Source of the DNA: DATARH01 sp050181375
Lineage (GTDB): Bacteria > Pseudomonadota > Alphaproteobacteria > ATCC43930 > CGMCC-115725
NCBI GenBank assembly: GCA_050181375.1
Contig: JBFXDF010000129.1
Coordinates: 1-10,493, forward strand
Direction of reading: 5' to 3'
Length of the DNA stretch: 10,493 nucleotides
Shown here piece after piece: positions 1 through 5,063 of this stretch (positions are counted from its first letter, which is position 1; each line of letters starts with the position of its first letter). Position numbers and translations under genes: made by a program. A model generated the notes under the pieces. It was not told where the DNA came from and did no database searches. It saw nothing but the letters and a program-made list of their open reading frames with translations.

Positions 1-1689
1 GGACAGCGTGTGCTTGAGCCAGTTCGTGTCGTCGCGCTCGGGGTAGTCCTCGCGCGCGTGGGCGCCGCGGCTCTCGGTGCGATTGCGCGCCGAATGCATC
101 GTCACGACCGCCTGCTCCATCAAGTTTTCCAGTTCAAGCGCCTCGACGAGATCGCTGTTCCAGATCATCGAGCGGTCATTGAGGCCGAGATCGGCGTAAG
201 TCCGGGCGGCGTCCTCGATCTTTCGGACGCCTTCCTCGAGGATCTCGGCGGTGCGGAACACGGCGCAATTATCCTGCATGACGCGCTGCATCCGCATGCG
301 TATCTCGCCGGTTTTCAGCGCGCCGTCCGCGTGGCGCACCGCGTCGAGCCGGGCGAGAGCCTCGTTGCCGGCGCTTGCCGGCAGCGGCGGGTGCTTCTGG
401 CCCGGACGCACCAGCTCGCCGGCGCGCAGCGCCGCGGCGCGGCCGAACACGACGATGTCGAGCAGCGAATTGCACCCCAAACGGTTCGCGCCGTGCACCG
501 AGACGCTGGCCGCCTCGCCGATCGCCATCAGGCCGGAAACGACAGCATCGGGGTCGCTGTCGGTCGGCCGCAGCACCTCGCCGTGATAATTGGTCGGGAT
601 GCCACCCATGTCGTAATGCACGGTCGGCAGGATCGGGATCGGCTCGCGCGTCACATCGACCCCGGCGAAGATTTTCGCGGTCTCGGAGATGCCGGGCAGC
701 CGCTCGTGCAGGATTTTCGGGTCGAGATGTTCGAGGTGCAGCAGAATATGGTCCTTGAGCGGGCCGCAGCCGCGCCCCTCGCGGATCTCGATCGTCATCG
801 AGCGGCTGACCACGTCGCGCGACGCCAGATCCTTGGCATGCGGCGCGTAGCGCTCCATAAAGCGCTCGCCCTCGCTGTTCGTGACATAGCCGCCCTCGCC
901 GCGCGCCCCCTCGGTAATCAGGCACCCGGCGCCATAGATGCCGGTCGGGTGGAACTGGATGAACTCCATGTCCTGCAACGGAAGCCCGGCGCGCAGCACC
1001 ATCGCGTTGCCGTCGCCGGTGCAGGTATGCGCCGACGTGCACGAGAAATAGGCCCTGCCATACCCGCCGGTCGCCAGCATGACCATGTGGGCGCGGAAGC
1101 GATGGATCGTGCCGTCCTCCAGGTTCCAGGCCATCACGCCGCGGCAGACGCCCTCGTCGTCCATGATCAGGTCGAGGGCGAAATACTCGACAAAAAACTC
1201 GGCATTGTTGCGCAGCGATTGCTGATAGAGCGTATGGATGATCGCGTGGCCGGTGCGGTCGGCGGCGGCGCAGGCGCGGTTGGCCGGGGCTCCCTCGCCG
1301 TATTCCTTCATATGGCCGCCGAACGGGCGCTGATAGATCTGCCCCAATTCGGTGCGCGAGAACGGCACGCCGTAATGTTCGAGTTCGATGACCGCCGGGA
1401 TCGCCTGGCGGCACATATATTCGATCGCGTCCTGGTCGCCGAGCCAGTCCGACCCCTTGACGGTGTCGTACATGTGCCAGCGCCAGTCGTCGTCGCTCAT
1501 ATTGCCGAGCGCGGCGGCGATGCCGCCCTGCGCCGCGACCGTGTGGCTGCGGGTCGGGAAAACCTTGCTGATGCAGGCGGTCTTCAGCCCTTCGAGCGTC
1601 GCGCCCAAGGTCGCGCGCAGCCCGGCGCCGCCGGCGCCGACAACGACGACATCGTATTCATGATCGGTGATCGGATAGGCGGCAGGCAT
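1..1689 (-). CDS. sdhA: Succinate dehydrogenase flavoprotein subunit, 3' end outside the window
   Basis: This is the catalytic subunit of complex II, which oxidises succinate to fumarate on covalently bound FAD and passes electrons to SdhB; it sits on the cytoplasmic face of the membrane. Read from the ATG at 1689, 563 codons are visible of a family length near 600. The N-terminus has the FAD-binding GAGGAG at residues 18-23 and the flavin-linking histidine in RSHT (His49, E. coli His45). HPTG starts at His247, TEGARGEGG lies at 259-267, the catalytic Arg is Arg291 in SRDVV, and HYDMGG starts at His359. All are offset by 4 to 5 residues from E. coli, so the active site is complete. AAAGGA at 1700-1705 sits 10 bases before the ATG. 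It is the third gene of the sdhC-sdhD-sdhA operon, and sdhB is expected beyond the left edge. Identity is very secure. Confidence 0.97.
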   Translation of the reverse strand, partial: MPAAYPITDHEYDVVVVGAGGAGLRATLGATLEGLKTACISKVFPTRSHTVAAQGGIAAALGNMSDDDWRWHMYDTVKGSDWLGDQDAIEYMCRQAIPAVIELEHYGVPFSRTELGQIYQRPFGGHMKEYGEGAPANRACAAADRTGHAIIHTLYQQSLRNNAEFFVEYFALDLIMDDEGVCRGVMAWNLEDGTIHRFRAHMVMLATGGYGRAYFSCTSAHTCTGDGNAMVLRAGLPLQDMEFIQFHPTGIYGAGCLITEGARGEGGYVTNSEGERFMERYAPHAKDLASRDVVSRSMTIEIREGRGCGPLKDHILLHLEHLDPKILHERLPGISETAKIFAGVDVTREPIPILPTVHYDMGGIPTNYHGEVLRPTDSDPDAVVSGLMAIGEAASVSVHGANRLGCNSLLDIVVFGRAAALRAGELVRPGQKHPPLPASAGNEALARLDAVRHADGALKTGEIRMRMQRVMQDNCAVFRTAEILEEGVRKIEDAARTYADLGLNDRSMIWNSDLVEALELENLMEQAVVTMHSARNRTESRGAHAREDYPERDDTNWLKHTLS

Positions 1690-1710
1690 CGGCCTGTATT
1701 CCTTTGGGTC

Positions 1711-1747
1711 CGTTCGTGCCTTGAGGGCATCCCTCAGGGAACGAACG
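1711..1747 (-). repeat. 37-base palindrome across the sdhD stop, upstream of sdhA
   Basis: CGTTCGT (1711-1717) pairs with ACGAACG (1741-1747), and CCTTGAGGG (1719-1727) pairs with CCCTCAGGG (1731-1739). The loop is three bases (1728-1730), and the only unpaired positions in the 17-base arms are 1718/1740 and 1721/1737. The arm includes the last SdhD codons and the TGA at 1736-1734. The structure ends about 6 bases before the sdhA Shine-Dalgarno sequence. In the sdh mRNA it should form a stable hairpin between the anchor and catalytic cistrons, so it could set differential expression, processing or partial attenuation. No U-tract follows, so a full terminator is unlikely. Confidence 0.75.
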
Positions 1748-2123
1748 CAAGTTTGAGTACGGAGAAGATACCCAGCGCGGCGAGCAGGAACGCCGCGAGC
1801 TTCATGACGATCAGCGCGGCGAATTTCAGGCCTTCATTGCCGACGTAGTCCTCGATGACAACCTGCAGCCCGAGCGCGCCATGGTAGAAGGTGGCCGCGA
1901 TCAGCAGCACGAACAGAACCGCCGCAACCGGATTGTCGAGCCACAGGATCACGGTTTCGAGATCGGCGCCGGCCAATCCGATGACCGCGACGACGAACCA
2001 CAGCGAGAGCGGCACCAGCGCGATCGCCGAGACCCGCTGCCACCACCAGTGATCGACGCCTTCCTTTGCCGAGCCGAGCCCGGTCGCCCGGCCCAGCGGT
2101 GATCTCATCTGCGGCGATCTCAT
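1734..2123 (-). CDS. sdhD: Succinate dehydrogenase membrane anchor subunit SdhD
   Basis: SdhD is the small hydrophobic anchor of complex II. With SdhC it holds haem b and forms the ubiquinone site in the inner membrane. The 129 residues contain three membrane segments (about 33-52, 64-86 and 100-125). The haem-ligand histidine is His81 in FYHG, followed after 11 residues by Asp92-Tyr93 of the quinone site; E. coli has His71, Asp82 and Tyr83. The N-terminal part GSAKEGVDHWWWQR is typical of alphaproteobacterial SdhD. The start is ambiguous. The ATG at 2123 begins MRSPQMRSPL, where MRSP is duplicated in frame by a 15-bp repeat, while the ATG at 2108 (Met6) would give the usual MRSPLGRATG N-terminus and 124 residues. 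I kept 2123 because it overlaps the stop of the preceding mini-frame. Neither start has a clear ribosome binding site. Confidence 0.93.
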   Translation of the reverse strand: MRSPQMRSPLGRATGLGSAKEGVDHWWWQRVSAIALVPLSLWFVVAVIGLAGADLETVILWLDNPVAAVLFVLLIAATFYHGALGLQVVIEDYVGNEGLKFAALIVMKLAAFLLAALGIFSVLKLAFVP

Positions 2124-2168
2124 TTGGGCGATCTCATTTGGGCGATCTCATCCGCTGCGCCATCTCAT
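2101..2168 (-). repeat. Tandem 14-17 bp repeat of the sdhD start region
   Basis: The plus strand shows GATCTCAT five times in succession (the last copy as CATCTCAT) at 2101, 2116, 2130, 2144 and 2161. The two central units, GATCTCATTTGGGC, are identical and 14 bp long; the flanking units are 15 and 17 bp. On the coding strand each unit begins ATGAGAT. The unit nearest sdhD is probably the ancestral start (ATGAGATCACCG, coding MRSPL). The 15-bp neighbour adds five in-frame residues, and the 14-bp copies are out of frame but end in TGA that overlaps the next ATG. Replication slippage is the likely origin. Confidence 0.8.
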
Positions 2169-2182
2169 GGCCCCCAAGTCAT
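2120..2182 (-). other. Chain of four overlapping mini-frames linking sdhC to sdhD
   Basis: Read on the minus strand from the sdhC stop, each stop codon overlaps the next start as ATGA. The sdhC TGA (2181-2179) overlaps ATG 2182, which opens MTWGP and stops at 2165. ATG 2168 opens MRWRSG and stops at 2148. ATG 2151 opens MRSPK and stops at 2134. ATG 2137 opens MRSPK and stops at 2120. ATG 2123 then opens sdhD. ATGA overlaps are the usual geometry of translational coupling by termination-reinitiation. The arrangement is seen directly; that ribosomes use it is inference. A competing reading is that tandem duplication of the sdhD start region made it by accident and that Met 2108 is the working start. 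Confidence 0.6.
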
Positions 2183-2571
2183 GACGCCCACTGGGCGATG
2201 CCGGCGATCCACGCCAGGACTGTCAGGACCGCGGTGGCAATCAGCACCGCCCAGCCGCTGGCATAGACGCCGCGCAGGTCGAGCCCTCGACCGGTATCCC
2301 ACCACAGATGCCTGATGCCGTTGCACAGATGGTAGAACAGCGCGACGCTCCAGCCGAACAGCAGCAAGAGGCCCAGCCACGACCCCAGGAACCACTGCGC
2401 CGATTCGAACGATTCCGGCCCGTTCGCGGCGGCGACGAGCCACCACACGAGCAGGATCGTGCCGACGGTCAGCGCAATGCCGCTGAACCGGTGCAGGATC
2501 GACAACACCGATGTCAGCTGCCAGCGATAAATCTGAAGATGCGGCGACAGCGGCCGCGGGTCGATCGTCAT
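2179..2571 (-). CDS. sdhC: Succinate dehydrogenase cytochrome b556 subunit SdhC
   Basis: SdhC is the larger cytochrome b anchor of complex II. It pairs with SdhD to bind haem b and ubiquinone. Starting at the ATG at 2571 it has 130 residues, close to the E. coli protein (129). Visible motifs are RPLSPHLQIYRWQ near the N-terminus, SILHRFSG at 24-31 (Ser24 and Arg28 match the quinone-site Ser27 and Arg31 of E. coli), and YHLCNGIRH, in which His81 corresponds to the haem ligand His84. There are three membrane segments, about 32-49, 62-82 and 105-127. The frame can be extended to a TTG at 2601, but that would leave almost no leader after the predicted promoter and adds residues the family lacks. 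It is the first gene of the sdh operon, and its TGA overlaps an ATG that opens the mini-frame chain before sdhD. Confidence 0.95.
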   Translation of the reverse strand: MTIDPRPLSPHLQIYRWQLTSVLSILHRFSGIALTVGTILLVWWLVAAANGPESFESAQWFLGSWLGLLLLFGWSVALFYHLCNGIRHLWWDTGRGLDLRGVYASGWAVLIATAVLTVLAWIAGIAQWAS

Positions 2572-2611
2572 GCGGACGGTTCCGGCAACGTACGTTCCCA
2601 ATCAGGACTGT

Positions 2612-2640
2612 GACTTAGTCCGCGCTCCAAAGGGTGTCAA
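2612..2640 (-). promoter_or_regulatory. Predicted sigma-70-type promoter of the sdh operon
   Basis: On the minus strand a perfect TTGACA (2640-2635) is followed by a 17-base spacer and TAAGTC (2617-2612). The -35 box is ideal and the -10 box is weak, which is common in alphaproteobacteria. Transcription would start near 2605, giving a leader of about 34 bases to the sdhC ATG at 2571. The -10 region overlaps the small dyad GACTAAGTC, which might bind a regulator. Confidence 0.5.
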
Positions 2641-2830
2641 CGGAGCCGCTGGCGCCGCCGCTGCGCCGCATGCCCATCGGTTGCGCGTGCCATGTCGAGT
2701 GCAATCCTCAACGGGCATCGTCGCAAAGCGGCGATCCTGATTTTGTAGAACCGATGCGATCTCGGATGAACCGGACAGGAAGAGGCCTGCTCAGCCTGTA
2801 CAGCCTCGTCCCAGCACCCGCCGCAAATCC

Positions 2831-2857
2831 GCCGGTCGGCAAAAAGGTCAGACCGGC
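2831..2857 (-). terminator. Inverted repeat just after the DUF4242 gene, possible terminator
   Basis: GCCGGTC (2831-2837) and GACCGGC (2851-2857) form a 7-bp stem that starts two bases after the DUF4242 stop. The loop is 13 bases and contains the T-run in the minus-strand sense. Because the T-run is inside the loop and not after the stem, it is not a canonical intrinsic terminator, but its position fits one. The rest of 2641-2830 holds no gene or signal that I can support. Confidence 0.3.
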
Positions 2858-2858
2858 T

Positions 2859-3143
2859 TCAGCTGGCGTGTTCGGTCGTCGGGTCGATCATCTTGCGGAT
2901 TTCGGTGATCTTGGTCGCCGGAAAGCCGCTGATCTCGGCGTGCTTGCGAATGATGTCCTCGTCCTTTGCCAGATACACGCAAAACGTCTTGTCGGCGGAG
3001 ACAAAGCTTTCGACCCATTGAATGTCGGGGCCGAGATCGCGCAGCACGCCGTTCGACTTGGCCGCCGCTCCCCGGAGCTGCTCGCGCTCCAGGCTGCCGG
3101 CGCCGGGAATGTCCCGTTCGATGATGAATTTGCGCAGAGCCAT
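2859..3143 (-). CDS. DUF4242 (SCO4226-like) small protein
   Basis: This 94-residue soluble protein has no signal peptide or membrane segment. It has the DUF4242 pattern: a first strand KFIIERDIPG (5-14), a helix, the central W-V-E-S-F-V (43-48), D-K-T-F-C-V-Y (51-57), and K-H-A-E-I-S-G-F-P-A (67-76), ending in a strand with IDP. The ferredoxin-like family includes SCO4226 of Streptomyces coelicolor, described as nickel-binding; His68 and Cys55 are polar candidates here, but metal binding is inference. The start at 3143 is set by GGGAG (3154-3150) six bases upstream. The frame stays open to 3380, but that extension is not protein-like. It is divergent from the aldo/keto reductase and lies upstream of sdhC on the same strand. 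Its physiological role is unknown. Confidence 0.85.
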   Translation of the reverse strand: MALRKFIIERDIPGAGSLEREQLRGAAAKSNGVLRDLGPDIQWVESFVSADKTFCVYLAKDEDIIRKHAEISGFPATKITEIRKMIDPTTEHAS

Positions 3144-3149
3144 GATTTT

Positions 3150-3154
3150 CTCCC
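3150..3154 (-). promoter_or_regulatory. Shine-Dalgarno of the DUF4242 gene
   Basis: GGGAG on the minus strand lies six bases before the ATG at 3143. It decides the start against the longer open frame reaching 3380. Confidence 0.7.
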
Positions 3155-3330
3155 GTATCGCTCGGCGGCATGATACCGGGCCGGCGCGAGTCTGACGAGC
3201 CGGAGTGGCTGGGGCCGTTCCCGCCTCGATCGAAGCTCCGTCAGATCGCCACATTTTTCGGCTACTCTGCGCCATCGCGGTCGGGTACATACGGCCGCCG
3301 CGTCGCAGCGAATACAACCGACACGCGATT

Positions 3331-3363
3331 GCTGGCTGCTGATTCGCTGCAGGAGCAGCCAGC
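3331..3363. repeat. Ten-base-pair hairpin upstream of the aldo/keto reductase
   Basis: GCTGGCTGCT (3331-3340) and AGCAGCCAGC (3354-3363) are perfect reverse complements separated by 13 bases. The structure lies in the 254-base divergent gap between the DUF4242 gene and the aldo/keto reductase, ending 34 bases before the reductase ATG. It could be an operator for a dimeric regulator or a leader hairpin. Elsewhere in 3144-3397 I see no convincing promoter boxes and no gene. Confidence 0.65.
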
Positions 3364-3382
3364 GATTTGTAGCTGCTCAACC

Positions 3383-3386
3383 GGAG
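3383..3386 (+). promoter_or_regulatory. Shine-Dalgarno deciding the aldo/keto reductase start
   Basis: GGAG at 3383-3386 lies 11 bases before the ATG at 3398. The reading frame is open upstream to 3170, so this site together with family alignment sets the start. Confidence 0.6.
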
Positions 3387-3397
3387 ATGGTAAGCGC

Positions 3398-4381
3398 ATG
3401 GAATATACGACGCTCGGGCGCACCGGGCTCAGGGTCAGCGTCGCCGGGCTCGGCTGCGGCGGCTTCAGCCGCCTGGGTCTCGGCACCGGCAAGAGCGAGG
3501 CGGACGCGATCGGCATCATCCGGGCGGCGCTCGATCTCGGGGTCAACCTGTTCGACACGGCGGCCTCCTACGGCACCGAGCCGGTGCTGGGCAAGGCGCT
3601 CAACGGCGTGCCGCGCGAGCGGGTCGTGATCTGCACCAAGGCGCCGTTCGGGGTCAGCAACCCCGACGCGACGCCGGAGAAGGCGGTGGCCAGTCTCGAC
3701 CGATCGCTCAAGGAACTCGGCACCGATTACATCGATGTATACCAGCTGCACGGCGTGGCGCCGCGCGCCTACCCGCACGCTCTGGAGGTCATCGCCCCGG
3801 CGCTGCTGCGCGAGAAAGCGAAAGGAAAATTCCGCCATCTCGGCATTACCGAGACCGCGCCGGGCGACCCGACGCACGAGATGATCCGGCGCGCCTCGCG
3901 GGACGGCATCTGGGATGTCGCGATGGTCGCGTTCCACATGATGCACCAGAACGCGCGCGACGCGGTCTTTCCGCTGACCCGCGAGCACCGGGTCGGCACG
4001 CTGTTGATGTTCGCGGTGCGCAACATTTTTTCGCGTCCGGAGCGGCTCGCCGCGACGCTGCGCGAACTGGCCGATGCCGGCCAGCTGCCGCGCGAGATCG
4101 CCGATAATCCCGACCCGCTCGGTTTTCTGGTGCACGAAGGCGGGGCCAGCAGCATCGTCGATGCCGCCTACCGTTTTGTGCGCCACGAGAAGGGGGTTGA
4201 TGTCGTGCTGTTCGGCACCGGCGACACCGGGCACCTGCGCACCAACATCGCCTCGCTGCTGAAACCGCCGCTGCCGCAGGCCGACCGCGACCGGCTCGCC
4301 GGGCTGTTCGGGCACCTCGTCGGGGTCGGGCTCGATGCACCGCACCTGACGCCGCTGAGCCGCCGCGCGCGCAGCGGCTGA
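3398..4381 (+). CDS. Aldo/keto reductase, D-threo-aldose 1-dehydrogenase/L-fucose dehydrogenase-like
   Basis: This 327-residue cytoplasmic NAD(P)-dependent oxidoreductase has the TIM-barrel fold of the aldo/keto reductases. It begins MEYTTLGRTGLRVSVAGLGCG, the usual N-terminus. The catalytic tetrad is present: Asp53 and Tyr58 in FDTAASYG, Lys81 in CTKAP, and His118 in YQLHG. LGTDYIDVYQLH at 107-118 is the family signature. The cofactor segment near the C-terminus reads VVLFGTGDTGHLRTN, which replaces the more common GxxxxxQ/L-N form. GGFSRLG near the start recalls aldose-dehydrogenase-type members, but the substrate cannot be read from the sequence. It is transcribed away from the DUF4242 gene and converges on the gene at 4397-4912. 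Family assignment is firm; the specific activity is open. Confidence 0.9.
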   Translation: MEYTTLGRTGLRVSVAGLGCGGFSRLGLGTGKSEADAIGIIRAALDLGVNLFDTAASYGTEPVLGKALNGVPRERVVICTKAPFGVSNPDATPEKAVASLDRSLKELGTDYIDVYQLHGVAPRAYPHALEVIAPALLREKAKGKFRHLGITETAPGDPTHEMIRRASRDGIWDVAMVAFHMMHQNARDAVFPLTREHRVGTLLMFAVRNIFSRPERLAATLRELADAGQLPREIADNPDPLGFLVHEGGASSIVDAAYRFVRHEKGVDVVLFGTGDTGHLRTNIASLLKPPLPQADRDRLAGLFGHLVGVGLDAPHLTPLSRRARSG

Positions 4382-4384
4382 CGT

Positions 4385-4406
4385 CGCCGGCTCGGATCAG
4401 CCGGCG
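4385..4406. terminator. Convergent hairpin between the reductase and the 4397-4912 gene
   Basis: CGCCGGCT (4385-4392) pairs with AGCCGGCG (4399-4406) around a six-base loop. It starts four bases after the plus-strand gene and contains the stop codon of the minus-strand gene. The position fits a bidirectional terminator for two convergent genes. Neither side has a T-tract, so intrinsic termination is not certain. Confidence 0.4.
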
Positions 4407-4912
4407 TTCCCGGAACGCTCCGGCCGGTCGTGGATGTGAACGTGCCGGCCGCCGCATTCCTCGAGGATGCGACGGGCCCGCGCCGCGAGGTCCGGGTCGG
4501 CGCAGCGCGCCCATAGCAGCACGGCGCCGGCATGGAGTGCGGCGGCGAATTCGTCGCGGTGCGGCGGCGCGGTGTAGTCATCGAAAATTTCCTTCAGCGC
4601 CGCACCGCCGAGCCCGGCTCCGACCAGCGCCGCCACCGTCACCGCGATCGGTCCGCCCGACAACAAGACGATCCCGGCGACGGTCAGCGGCCCGATATAT
4701 TTCAGTTCCTCGGCAAGCCCGGCGGCGGTCAGCGCCCCCCTGTCCTCTTCGGCGACCGCGAGCGGCTGGTGCGAGGCGAGAACCGACAGATCGGTCTGAT
4801 CGAACCCGGCGGCCAGCAAGGCCGAGACGGCGCGGCGAAAATGCGCCCGATCGGGGAAAGAGGCGACCGCTTCCCGGATGACCGGTAGCGGTGTCGACTC
4901 GGTTTCGGTCAT
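4397..4912 (-). CDS. Putative stress-type membrane-associated protein (YflT/GSP17M-like N-terminus)
   Basis: This is a 171-residue protein of unknown function. Residues 14-46 follow the pattern of general-stress YflT/17M-type domains: a strand (VASFPDR), a helix with RRAVSALLAAGFD, then a second strand DLSVLAS. Residues 73-110 form a glycine-rich hydrophobic segment (GPLTVAG, GAGLGGAAL) that is probably one or two packed membrane helices or a glycine zipper. Residues 120-160 form another alpha/beta piece ending RRILEECGGRHVHIHD. Similar layouts are common in proteobacterial proteins of unknown function. GGAGG (4923-4919) lies six bases before the ATG at 4912, a near-ideal ribosome binding site. 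It is divergent from mutS across a gap with four tandem 16-bp repeats, which might control it. The family label is tentative. Confidence 0.75.
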   Translation of the reverse strand: MTETESTPLPVIREAVASFPDRAHFRRAVSALLAAGFDQTDLSVLASHQPLAVAEEDRGALTAAGLAEELKYIGPLTVAGIVLLSGGPIAVTVAALVGAGLGGAALKEIFDDYTAPPHRDEFAAALHAGAVLLWARCADPDLAARARRILEECGGRHVHIHDRPERSGNAG

Positions 4913-4947
4913 CGCGATCCTCCATTGCGCCAGCTCGACCGCCGCAT

Positions 4948-5012
4948 GCTAACGTCGAAATCCGCTAACGTCGAAATCCGCTAACGTCGAAATCCGCTAA
5001 CGTCGAAATTCC
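4948..5012. repeat. Four tandem 16-bp repeats between the stress-type gene and mutS
   Basis: GCTAACGTCGAAATCC occurs three times without a mismatch (4948-4963, 4964-4979, 4980-4995) and a fourth time with one extra T (4996-5012). Each unit carries the self-complementary cores ACGT and TCGA. The array occupies nearly half of the 151-base divergent gap. The TAA in the last unit is the in-frame stop upstream of mutS. It could be a set of operator sites or a slippage-prone minisatellite; the sequence does not decide. There are no spacers, so it is not a CRISPR array. Confidence 0.9.
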
Positions 5013-5063
5013 GGGCGCGCTCGCACCGGTTTCCCGCCAAGCCGCCACCCCCGACCGACGCCG

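Noticed and set aside
1719..1739. An intrinsic terminator between sdhD and sdhA.
   Set aside because: There is no U-tract after the stem, and sdhA with its own Shine-Dalgarno sequence follows directly, so a full terminator would silence an essential operon partner.
10..1848. A long plus-strand open frame opposite sdhA.
   Set aside because: It is antisense to a fully conserved SdhA, and its translation is Arg/Ala/His-rich with no recognisable domain. High GC keeps this frame open.
2572..2601. A TTG start for sdhC ten codons upstream.
   Set aside because: It would leave almost no leader after the predicted promoter, and it adds residues absent from the family.
2634..3173. A plus-strand frame covering the sdhC/DUF4242 gap.
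   Set aside because: It has no recognisable domain, and more than half of it is antisense to the DUF4242 gene.
3144..3380. An N-terminal extension of the DUF4242 protein up to 3380.
   Set aside because: The extra residues are low-complexity and not family-like, and a good Shine-Dalgarno sequence sits before 3143.
3170..3397. An upstream extension of the aldo/keto reductase frame.
   Set aside because: Family members begin at MEYTTLGRTG, and a ribosome binding site precedes 3398.
4948..5012. A CRISPR array.
   Set aside because: The 16-bp units abut directly with no unique spacers, and no cas genes are present.
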